Shown piece after piece: positions 1 through 5,300 of a stretch of DNA of 5,300 nt; position 1 is the first letter of the stretch; each line of letters starts with the position of its first letter. The DNA comes from Ignavibacteriota bacterium (GTDB taxonomy: Bacteria > Bacteroidota > Kapaibacteriia > Palsa-1295). The notes beneath the pieces were generated by a model that saw only the letters and a list, made by a program, of their open reading frames with translations, was not told where the DNA came from and made no database searches. The stretch lies in the NCBI GenBank assembly GCA_003151215.1, contig PLXB01000001.1:1-5300 (forward strand). The letters run 5' to 3'. A program made the position numbers and the translations under genes.

Positions 1-1447
1 ATCTGGGTGCACAAGCGTTTACCAAGTTAGAGGCATTTCACACCAATTGACAAATCCCATTAGCTTAACTGACCTCGGAAATTGTGACAACTGGGCACGA
101 CAGCTATTAGATACCAGAAGCATCGAAAGTTTTAGTCTCGACGTTAGAGATTTAGAAACAGCAAGTAAGGGTAATAAGATTAAAACCTATAATATAGGCA
201 TTGTTGAATTCAACGACGAAGGATGGGGTAATCCTGCCCAACAAGCACAAGTTTTTAAATTGATTGAAGATGTAATAAAAACTCACAAAGATTCTGCTGG
301 TCCTCTTATAGTTACTTTTATTCATGGGTGGCATCACAATCCTGCAGTCTGTGATGGCAATCTCGCTTGTTTCAGACGAGTAATTAAATCACTTAGTATC
401 TATGAAAGCAGGAAGGAACCAAATAAACAAAAACCTGTTATAGGTATATTTGTCGGATGGAGAGGTGATTCTTCCGAAGATTCACTTGGTAAAATTCTAT
501 CTTTCTATGGAAGAAAGACCACAGCACAGCATATTGGCAGAACAGGAGGAAAGGATTTTTTGTTGGAGTTAGAGTCAAGAGTAAAAAAATTAAAGGAAGG
601 GTGGTCTGATAAACAGCTGACCCCTACTATGATAACTGTTGGTCATAGTTTTGGAGGAGCACTTCTCTTCTCTGCAGTTGAAGGGAAGCTCATTGGAAAT
701 ATAGATGACAAAAACTATGTAAGGACCTCTCAAGAAAACGAAGCGATTGGAACAAAGCCACTAAAAACTAGTTTTGGCGATCTTGTAGTTTTATTGAATC
801 CTGCTATTGAAGCCTTTCAGTATGTTCCATTTGATGAAGAATGGAAAGATCCTAAGCAATATAGAGCAGACCAACTTCCCGTTTTGTTGACCATAGCCTC
901 AAAAGCAGACCATGCTGTCGGAAGGTTATTCCCAATAGGTTATGCAGTTAAAGCCATATTTGAGCCGTGGGAGCTTGATCATCCATTATTAAAAAGTCAA
1001 GGTATTGGTCATTATAACCCTCAGATAACCCATTTTCTTGGTGTGGATCCTGAGAACGACGTAAGTCCAGGTCCAAAAAATAACGATCGGTGTGGGTGCG
1101 AATACAATTTCTTTGACATTGAACAAAGAGTAAAAAACAAATCATTACAAACAAATTTTAGAACTAATTCGGACTCTACTCTCTTGAAAGCTGGACTTAC
1201 CCAAGCTAATATTAATTCTGCATTTGATTTTTCAAAAGATGAGGAGCATTTCCCTAACTCAGGCACCATACTAGAGTCGTTGACTGATAACAAAGATAAA
1301 AACGTACCATACCTGGTGATAAGCACTGATGAAACAATTATAAATGGACATAACGATATTTTCAATAATCGCATTGTTTCATTTCTGATAGATTTTTTTA
1401 ACAGTTTTCAGAATCAAAAGGAATATTTAATACAGATGAGCCAATAA
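1..1447 (+). CDS. alpha/beta-hydrolase (serine esterase/lipase type), probable lipoprotein, 5' partial
   Basis: The protein has an alpha/beta-hydrolase pattern. Counting from the TTG at 47, beta-strand VTFIHGWHHNP (residues 89-99) carries the HG oxyanion element, and GHSFGG (199-204) is the nucleophile elbow with Ser201. SKADHAVG (285-292, Asp288) or Asp428 could be the acid, and His435 in INGHNDIFN is the likely catalytic His near the C terminus. The substrate is unknown; ester or lipid hydrolysis is inferred from the fold. TTG47 is a poor choice of start, because the frame is open to the left edge and codes Ser-Gly-Cys-Thr-Ser at positions 2-16. Base 1 (A) is compatible with a preceding Leu codon, so this looks like the lipobox L-S-G-C, with the signal peptide outside the window. 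Residue +2 would be Thr, not Asp, which favours the outer membrane under the Lol rule. Cysteines 102 and 108 could form a disulfide in the periplasm. The gene is AT-rich and converges with the esterase across an IS-like remnant. Confidence 0.85.
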   Translation, partial: SGCTSVYQVRGISHQLTNPISLTDLGNCDNWARQLLDTRSIESFSLDVRDLETASKGNKIKTYNIGIVEFNDEGWGNPAQQAQVFKLIEDVIKTHKDSAGPLIVTFIHGWHHNPAVCDGNLACFRRVIKSLSIYESRKEPNKQKPVIGIFVGWRGDSSEDSLGKILSFYGRKTTAQHIGRTGGKDFLLELESRVKKLKEGWSDKQLTPTMITVGHSFGGALLFSAVEGKLIGNIDDKNYVRTSQENEAIGTKPLKTSFGDLVVLLNPAIEAFQYVPFDEEWKDPKQYRADQLPVLLTIASKADHAVGRLFPIGYAVKAIFEPWELDHPLLKSQGIGHYNPQITHFLGVDPENDVSPGPKNNDRCGCEYNFFDIEQRVKNKSLQTNFRTNSDSTLLKAGLTQANINSAFDFSKDEEHFPNSGTILESLTDNKDKNVPYLVISTDETIINGHNDIFNNRIVSFLIDFFNSFQNQKEYLIQMSQ

Positions 1448-1462
1448 TGTGAACTGGATTGC

Positions 1463-1493
1463 AAAACTGACAGCATCGGCACTTGATTGACCC
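1463..1493 (+). repeat. left terminal repeat of the IS21-like element
   Basis: It begins AAAACTG, contains CGGC at 1477-1480 and ends TTGACCC at 1487-1493. The reverse complement of the right end also runs 31 bp from AAAACTG to TTGACCC, with CGGC displaced by two bases. An additional inverted pair, TGATTGA (1484-1490) and TCAATCA (1528-1534), lies inside the element. Confidence 0.55.
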
Positions 1494-1546
1494 ACCTTTG
1501 GACTGTAGCCTGCTGGGATTTGGTTCATCAATCAGGGCGCCGAAAA

Positions 1547-1575
1547 GGGTCATAATTCAACGCCGATCAACAGTT
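1547..1575 (-). repeat. internal subterminal repeat of the IS21-like element
   Basis: On the plus strand it begins GGGTCA, has GCCGATCAACAGTT at its end, and matches the outer copy at 1595-1623 in 23 of 29 positions. The two copies start 48 bp apart, a spacing suitable for side-by-side transposase binding on one face of the DNA (inference). Confidence 0.6.
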
Positions 1576-1594
1576 AATTCAATTTACGTGGTAC

Positions 1595-1623
1595 GGGTCA
1601 AATTTTGAAGCCGGTCAACAGTT
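1595..1623 (-). repeat. right terminal repeat of the IS21-like element
   Basis: It begins GGGTCA and ends GCCGGTCAACAGTT, a direct repeat of the internal copy and an inverted match to the left end. It finishes 17 bp before the stop codon of the esterase gene, so the element sits tightly against that gene's 3' end. Confidence 0.6.
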
Positions 1624-1640
1624 TTATTAGCCGCCTAGAT

Positions 1641-3422
1641 TTAGCCATTAAGAAAGCGTTTTGGCCCAGTCAATACTTCCGTTATCTTGTCCGCCTCGGT
1701 GATTTCAAGCCATTTGCTACTGACCGCGTCCTGCAATACTCTATTTTCTGGGTCCTTATTAAGTCGAGTAAGCAATTGGAATGAAGACTTTAATAAGAAA
1801 TACATATTCGTCACCTCGTTCGAAAGCCGGGCTGTATTGACCATTTCTAATATATTTTCAAGAACATAATACGCGCCCTTGTATTGAACGCTGAGCATTG
1901 CAACCAAATGGTACAACCCCTTGCAAACGTTTTCGTCTGATGTGAGAAGTAGGTATACTCGATTAAGGGTCTCCTTTAAGATCGGATCAAATTTGGCGTC
2001 CGACTCCTCAATTATCTCGTTAAATATAGTGTACAAGTAGTATGCAAATTCGTCACCTTCCCCCCCATTCCCGTCAAAACGACCAGTGCGCACCCAATCA
2101 ATCCAACGTATAATGAAGGGTTCGGGATCGGCCAACTTCTTTATTACATCATAGAATGTGTCGACATTGCAATTGGCTGGGCCTCTGTTCGGGGACAGCA
2201 AGTAAGCCGCCATTTGGTCGTAGCATACATTTGTAACAACATCTGCATGTTTGTGAAGGAACCAATTATAATACACATCGCTCTTAATTCGCGTTGTAAG
2301 CTGATGATGGCACCAGATAATCGCATCCTTACTGGTGACATTCTTCATGGACATGCCGAGCGACTCTCTTTGTTCTGACGAAAGACGACCTTCCTCTAGG
2401 CAGTAGTCGATCACGTCATGGCCCGTGTTGAACTTATCGATGATGCTGAGAACGTGGACCGCAACATCGTACAGTTTCCAGTCCTCAACCTGCTTTGCGA
2501 TCAAGCACCAAAAATCCGACAAGTCAGATTTGCTTATATTAGAGGAGAGAATGGCAGAAACAGTTGCGTCTGTAATACCTAACCCTTCAACTTCGTCAAG
2601 AACTGCTGCAAGCAGGCTATGAGAAGTTGTCAACTCGTTCAGCCTTTTGTCCTCAGTTTTTCTATTCCCTTCGGAAAGCTTAGACTTGTCTTCAATAAAT
2701 TGGCAAAGAAGGAGATGCTGTATCGCCTCTTTATCGCTAGGCTTTGCTATTGAAAAATGATCCGAATGCGGGACTTTATAGGGTTCACCGAAATATCTCG
2801 CTCCAGAAAAAGGCTCAACCACTTGTTTGCGCCAGATTTTCTTTAACACAAGAAACTTGTCTTCGATCAACTCCTTCCCTTTGATTTTTAGCTTCCCAGA
2901 TTCCTTCAGGTTCTGAAATTCTTTATCTAGATCTCTCAACCAGCTATTGTCCTCGTTGAATCGCATGGTTTGAACTTGGGAATTACCCAAGACCTTGGCA
3001 AAGGCTGAAAACAAATTTGCATAATACGAACCTAGGGAGGGAGAAGCGACCATAAAAAGCCCTATTTCTATATTAGTCTCAATCAAATCGATGATTCGCT
3101 CGACGATAAACTTTCTAACAACAATACCACCCATGCTATGGCAGACAAAAATAATCCGTTTACTGTCATATAGTTTATCTAATTTCATACGTTCTTTGAG
3201 GTCATCTACTATATCGCTCAGGCGGTAACTGCCACTGAAAATGTCTGTCTGATAGGTATAGACATAAATACCGAGCGGACCGAGTTCAGTCTGGTTTTTC
3301 AGCAACTCAGGCCAATAGCTACCGTTTTCATGAAGCCAGCAGGCTTCTCCACTTGACAAAATGCCATGCACGAAGACAACCGTAACTTCGCCTTTTGTAT
3401 TATTGACCCATTCGCCCTTCAT
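1641..3422 (-). CDS. PGAP1/DUF676-like serine esterase with long helical C-terminal domain
   Basis: The N-terminal ~240 residues form an alpha/beta-hydrolase. VTVVFVHGILSSG (13-25) is the first strand with the HG oxyanion element. CHSMGG (94-99) is the nucleophile elbow with Ser96; Cys replaces the usual Gly at its start. ASPSLGS (126-132) matches the strand after the nucleophile in PGAP1/SERAC1-type lipases. VVEPFSG (201-207) and SDHFSIAKP (220-228) supply the probable acid region and catalytic His222. The expected activity is hydrolysis of a lipid or acyl ester; the substrate is unknown. Residues ~250-593 are predicted helical and rich in Leu, Trp and Tyr, and I recognise no domain in them. 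No P-loop, signal peptide or membrane segment is visible, so the protein is probably cytoplasmic. The ATG start is supported by GAGGGG a few bases upstream, and the hydrolase strand begins at the expected distance. Lipase domains joined to helical sensor domains occur in bacterial defence and NLR-like proteins, but that role here is inference. Confidence 0.88.
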   Translation of the reverse strand: MKGEWVNNTKGEVTVVFVHGILSSGEACWLHENGSYWPELLKNQTELGPLGIYVYTYQTDIFSGSYRLSDIVDDLKERMKLDKLYDSKRIIFVCHSMGGIVVRKFIVERIIDLIETNIEIGLFMVASPSLGSYYANLFSAFAKVLGNSQVQTMRFNEDNSWLRDLDKEFQNLKESGKLKIKGKELIEDKFLVLKKIWRKQVVEPFSGARYFGEPYKVPHSDHFSIAKPSDKEAIQHLLLCQFIEDKSKLSEGNRKTEDKRLNELTTSHSLLAAVLDEVEGLGITDATVSAILSSNISKSDLSDFWCLIAKQVEDWKLYDVAVHVLSIIDKFNTGHDVIDYCLEEGRLSSEQRESLGMSMKNVTSKDAIIWCHHQLTTRIKSDVYYNWFLHKHADVVTNVCYDQMAAYLLSPNRGPANCNVDTFYDVIKKLADPEPFIIRWIDWVRTGRFDGNGGEGDEFAYYLYTIFNEIIEESDAKFDPILKETLNRVYLLLTSDENVCKGLYHLVAMLSVQYKGAYYVLENILEMVNTARLSNEVTNMYFLLKSSFQLLTRLNKDPENRVLQDAVSSKWLEITEADKITEVLTGPKRFLNG

Positions 3423-3427
3423 TTTTA

Positions 3428-3433
3428 CCCCTC
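3428..3433 (-). promoter_or_regulatory. ribosome-binding site of the esterase gene
   Basis: The minus strand reads GAGGGG, followed by five bases and the ATG at 3422. It supports that start over any later Met. Confidence 0.55.
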
Positions 3434-3445
3434 AATTAATTTAGG

Positions 3446-3606
3446 TCAAAGGCCAATTCTTTCAAATTCCTCGGCAACATTCACCCGTACCATCTCATTT
3501 CAGCATTCGAGTGTGGAGCGTCTTGGAAGTTTGACCCAGCATCGGCGTTTGGCTTGCCCCACCCCTCGGGTTCACGTTCAATTGCTGAGAACTTTTGCTT
3601 TGACAT
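3446..3606 (-). pseudogene. possible small gene (~53 residues) broken by one base
   Basis: From the ATG at 3606 the minus strand encodes 41 residues beginning MSKQKFSA, continuing through EGWGKPNADAG and ending NAEMRWYG at a TGA (3483-3481). Right at that stop, another frame continues as VNVAEEFERIGL and stops at 3448-3446. Adding one G to the GGG run just before the stop would join the two into a continuous protein of 53 residues. The joined protein would end 23 bp before the esterase ATG, a normal operon spacing. The amino-acid composition is balanced and protein-like, which is why I do not treat it as a chance frame. No good Shine-Dalgarno sequence precedes the ATG; GGAA lies 13 bases away. 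I do not recognise the product. Alternatives are a genuine 41-residue protein, a decayed gene fragment, or a sequencing error in a G run. Confidence 0.35.
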
Positions 3607-3686
3607 GTTTTGTATTTTATTCCGGCTAGTTTATATAGACTTGTTTCTTGACAACGGCTTGAGCATCACCTGTCGGCCTTTTTTGG

Positions 3687-4229
3687 TCAGGTGCATGAGT
3701 TTGTTATCTGAGACTCATATTTTGGGAGCATGCCTTTGCTGTGCAAGAAGGCTCTTCCCTTGTCGCTGATACCTACAAGTTCGGACTCAGAGTTAAATTT
3801 CAGGCAGGCAGCGGCTTTCATTTCTTCAAGATGAAATTTGAGTTCTTGGTCGGAAAGAGAAAAGATGCAAAACTCCTTTGTGGGAATGCCGTCGGGGGCA
3901 AATGGCTTCTCTATATGTGCAATAAACTTGAGTATTCCGACTGTTTCCTTCGATAGTTTTTGACGAAATCTATTTTCTTTGTGTTTTTCATCATCTTTCT
4001 TCCAATATTTGTAAAGGAGGCAAACAGTATATGTCGCTAACCAGCTAAACAACACAATTCCCGCTCCTAATGACCGTAATAATAATGATCGGTCTATTTC
4101 CTTTGTAAGAAATTGTAATAGGACGTGACCCCACTCGAAAAGAACGGCTGCAAGTAGGGGTTGGAATAGGATGAGCGCTTTCAGTAGCCAACTATCTGGC
4201 ATGGTGTCTTTTAGAAATTCTTTCATCAT
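3687..4229 (-). CDS. two-helix membrane protein with C-terminal winged-helix-like domain
   Basis: This 180-residue protein has two hydrophobic segments, about residues 14-32 and 52-74. A highly charged stretch follows (KYWKKDDEKHKENRFRQK, 74-91) that by the positive-inside rule puts the C-terminal half in the cytoplasm. Residues ~92-168 look like a winged helix: a helix at KETVGILKFIAHI, a helix pair at LSDQELKFHLEEMKAA (125-140), a strand turn at LKFNSESELVGIS and the wing-to-helix end SDKGRAFLHS. No enzyme motif is present. The fold resembles membrane-anchored winged-helix proteins and, loosely, phage superinfection-exclusion type proteins; no named family is claimed. The gene starts with two consecutive ATGs; AAAGG 11 bases before the first is a weak ribosome-binding site. 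It lies upstream of the broken small frame and the esterase on the same strand, with an 80 bp gap to the small frame. Confidence 0.75.
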   Translation of the reverse strand: MMKEFLKDTMPDSWLLKALILFQPLLAAVLFEWGHVLLQFLTKEIDRSLLLRSLGAGIVLFSWLATYTVCLLYKYWKKDDEKHKENRFRQKLSKETVGILKFIAHIEKPFAPDGIPTKEFCIFSLSDQELKFHLEEMKAAACLKFNSESELVGISDKGRAFLHSKGMLPKYESQITNSCT

Positions 4230-4269
4230 GTCTGCATTTACCTTTACGATTTCCTTAGCTTATTGCTTT

Positions 4270-4305
4270 GAACCAAAGCTGCCACCAAGCCTTTGGCCGC
4301 GGTTC
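4270..4305 (-). repeat. imperfect inverted repeat inside the short ORF
   Basis: On the plus strand, GAACC (4270-4274) pairs with GGTTC (4301-4305), and the adjacent AAAG (4275-4278) can pair with CTTT (4291-4294) across a bulge. It lies 40 bp upstream of the membrane-protein gene and has no following T-run, so it is not a standard terminator. An RNA-level role is possible but unproven. Confidence 0.3.
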
Positions 4306-4310
4306 ATGAT

Positions 4311-4319
4311 ATCACCTTT
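4311..4319 (-). promoter_or_regulatory. strong Shine-Dalgarno-like site ahead of the 15-codon ORF
   Basis: The minus strand reads AAAGGTGAT, then ATC, then the ATG at 4307. This is a better ribosome-binding site than that of the larger downstream gene. Confidence 0.35.
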
Positions 4320-4388
4320 AGGCGGGTTCCACGGCTCCAACTCTGAAGCAAGAATCAGTGCCGGGTTTGAGTTAAGAATCGAGGGCAA

Positions 4389-4585
4389 GAATATTCACCG
4401 TATGTCTTCTCCTTTCTGGAGACCTATTCAAAGAACTACGGGGAAACTCCAATATTGCTTCTCAACTTTACAATATTACCCTAACCTTACTGTGCCCTCT
4501 GTTGTTATTTTAAACCTCTTGAGAGAAGAATATTGAACCTCCCTTTTCCCTTCAGAAGGTTTTCAGTGGGACTGGATATTTGTTT
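4389..4585. other. non-coding spacer with AATATTG repeats
   Basis: Nothing here reads convincingly as a gene beyond the first few codons of the GTG frame. AATATTG at 4451-4457 and CAATATT at 4471-4477 form an inverted pair with a 13-base gap, and a third AATATTG lies at 4529-4535. A short palindrome, CCTTCAGAAGG (4549-4559), follows the HNH gene but is too small for a confident terminator. The spacer is AT-rich relative to the HNH gene. Confidence 0.3.
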
Positions 4586-5300
4586 CTACTCTTCAAACCC
4601 ACCATCGCAGAACCACTCACTATCAGCAAGAGCTCGATATGTAGCTGTGCGCCAACCGTTCCTTCGCGCATATTGACAGCTTTCAGCACGATCCCGCAAT
4701 TCCGTCCTAACTAACTCGATGCCACCAGCGTTATACATACTCCGAAGTTGATGGCGAATACACTCCAGTTCGTCTGCGGCTTCCGACGAGTACAGAGTGC
4801 CGAGGTCGAAGGTCCGAAAATGTCCTTCGACACGTGCCTGAAGTACATCGTTCCAGTGATCCGGCCCCTCTACAAAGAACCTCAGTGCAGCGGGTTGCTC
4901 CTGAATCACCTCTGCAACTAACCACCGATCATTATCGATGTCATCAAAGTAAGGGTGTAGCGTCTCTTCGTTCGCATTTCCCGGTAGAACTGCTAGCTTC
5001 GTTTTGTTGCAGTCAGCGCAAGCAGGCACTAAGTTAAGCGGTGCCACCGCAAGGGCTGGGAAATGAGCTTTTGGGAGATGATGATCAAGCGTCGACACAG
5101 TGCGGTGGGCGCATAGGGGACATCTATCGCGGGGTGCAGAGGTGATAAGTGCATCATAAATATCTCTCCCTGGAGCTCCTTTCTTTGCCATTCTGTCTGT
5201 GTAGACGGCCTCCATCTCAGCTTGGGTTACTAAGTTGCCAACCATGTCCTCACTCTCGATTTGATGAAGTCGGGTGTGTACCGCTGCATCATCAAACTCA
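4586..5300 (-). CDS. HNH endonuclease with paired cysteines, 5' partial
   Basis: This is a Cys-paired HNH (beta-beta-alpha metal) nuclease. Counting from the ATG at 5245, CPLC (42-45) and CADC (76-79) are the structural zinc ligands. DHHLPK (54-59) gives the first catalytic His, Asn71 in NLVPAC is the central N, and Asn80 (DCNKTK) or His97 (LHPYFD) is the third position. The C-terminal ~120 residues have a conserved look with GWRTATYRA and end WFCDGGFEE. The function is metal-dependent cleavage of nucleic acid; the target is unknown. The ATG at 5245 is probably internal, because the frame is open to the right edge and adds EFDDAAVHTRLHQIESED, which reads as normal protein. GAGG sits only two bases from that ATG, too close for an ideal ribosome-binding site. 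The gene is richer in GC than its neighbours, suggesting a different origin. Similar HNH proteins often accompany ATPases in restriction or Septu-like defence modules; any partner would lie beyond the window (inference). Confidence 0.88.
   Translation of the reverse strand, partial: EFDDAAVHTRLHQIESEDMVGNLVTQAEMEAVYTDRMAKKGAPGRDIYDALITSAPRDRCPLCAHRTVSTLDHHLPKAHFPALAVAPLNLVPACADCNKTKLAVLPGNANEETLHPYFDDIDNDRWLVAEVIQEQPAALRFFVEGPDHWNDVLQARVEGHFRTFDLGTLYSSEAADELECIRHQLRSMYNAGGIELVRTELRDRAESCQYARRNGWRTATYRALADSEWFCDGGFEE

Larger units (their letters stand above)
1463..1625. mobile_element. IS21-like miniature element or deletion remnant without transposase
   Basis: This non-coding block lies between two convergent genes. 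It carries one repeat at its left end and two copies in the opposite orientation at its right end, all built on AACTG-nnn-CGGC-nnn-TTGACCC. The outer ends read TGACAGC (from 1468) and GTCAACA (to 1620), so the element could be bounded by 5'-TG and CA-3', as IS21-family elements are. Multiple subterminal repeats with a TTGACCC core are also what I know of IS21 ends. No istA or istB coding sequence fits in about 155-165 bp, so it is either a non-autonomous miniature element or the scar of an internal deletion. No direct target duplication is visible at either pair of candidate borders. The family assignment rests on recall of end sequences, not on a search. Confidence 0.55.
4260..4398 (-). pseudogene. 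possible short gene or leader peptide upstream of the membrane protein, frame uncertain
   Basis: Two readings are possible. The simplest is a 15-codon ORF from the ATG at 4307 to the TAA at 4260, reading MNRGQRLGGSFGSKQ, preceded by the strong site AAAGGTGAT at good spacing. The same frame is open further upstream, encoding ELEPWNPPKGDI before that Met, and could start at a TTG (4388) to give 42 residues. A GTG at 4398, with AAAGGAG ten bases before it, opens MNILALDS in a different frame. Removing one T after DS would join it to that longer frame as a protein of about 45 residues. The product is not recognised. It ends 30 bp before the start of the membrane protein, so a leader peptide or decayed gene is plausible; chance is also possible. 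Confidence 0.25.

Noticed and set aside
3438..3465. Promoter-like pair on the minus strand: TTGAAA (3465-3460) and TAAATT (3443-3438), 16 bp apart, ahead of the esterase.
   Set aside because: Transcription from it would begin at about 3431, inside the GAGGGG ribosome-binding site, which would spoil translation initiation. The boxes are also only partial matches.
3531..3548. TTGACCC next to CAGCATCGGC, both also present in the left repeat of the IS-like element (1471-1493).
   Set aside because: The order of the two motifs is different, the flanks do not match, and the stretch lies inside the small reading frame; probably coincidence.
3651..3682. Possible terminator on the plus strand ending in CGGCCTTTTTT.
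   Set aside because: No upstream arm pairs with CCTGTCGGCC, so there is no stable stem before the T-run.
3366..3769. Two plus-strand open frames across the gap and esterase start.
   Set aside because: They are shadows of the minus-strand esterase, the small ORF and the membrane-protein gene, with biased composition and no motif.
4171..4536. Plus-strand open frame of 121 codons.
   Set aside because: It overlaps the start of the membrane-protein gene on the other strand, has no ribosome-binding site and no recognisable domain; best read as a chance frame.
1448..4585. Possible integron cassette array, suggested by small orphan genes separated by gaps.
   Set aside because: The genes are in different orientations, and I found no paired RYYYAAC/GTTRRRY attC core sites in the gaps.

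Overview
The window appears to be an accessory, mosaic stretch of a Gram-negative bacterial chromosome, most likely proteobacterial. The reasons are a lipobox-type lipoprotein end at the left edge, a remnant with IS21-like ends, and genes whose base composition changes from one to the next. By eye, the first gene is AT-rich (about 38% GC in a sampled line), the middle esterase is intermediate, and the right-hand HNH gene is clearly richer in GC. The organism assignment is inference; no rRNA, tRNA or housekeeping gene is present.

Layout, left to right. (1) A plus-strand alpha/beta-hydrolase occupies positions 1-1447. Its 5' end lies outside the window: the frame stays open to the edge and reads Ser-Gly-Cys-Thr there, which looks like the end of a lipoprotein signal peptide. 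(2) Positions 1448-1640 hold no gene. They hold a compact element of about 155-165 bp with three copies of a 29-31 bp repeat, resembling the transposase-binding ends of an IS21-family insertion sequence without its transposase genes. (3) A minus-strand 593-residue protein (3422-1641) has an N-terminal PGAP1/DUF676-like serine esterase domain and a long helical C-terminal half of unknown function. (4) Positions 3423-3686 contain a convincing small minus-strand reading frame that is broken by one base and would, if repaired, end 23 bp before the esterase start. (5) A minus-strand 180-residue protein (4229-3687) has two membrane helices and a winged-helix-like cytoplasmic tail. (6) Positions 4230-4585 contain no firm gene, but a second short broken frame, a good ribosome-binding site, an imperfect hairpin and AATATTG repeats. 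(7) A minus-strand HNH nuclease (5300-4586) runs off the right edge at its 5' end.

How the parts may work together. The right four-fifths is transcribed leftward: HNH nuclease, membrane/winged-helix protein, small ORF, esterase. The gaps are too wide to show a single operon. A membrane protein with a DNA-binding-like domain, a lipase-type enzyme carrying a large sensor-like helical domain, and an HNH nuclease next to IS debris would suit a defence or genomic island, but nothing in the sequence proves this. The two serine hydrolases converge on the IS-like remnant and are not obvious copies of each other.
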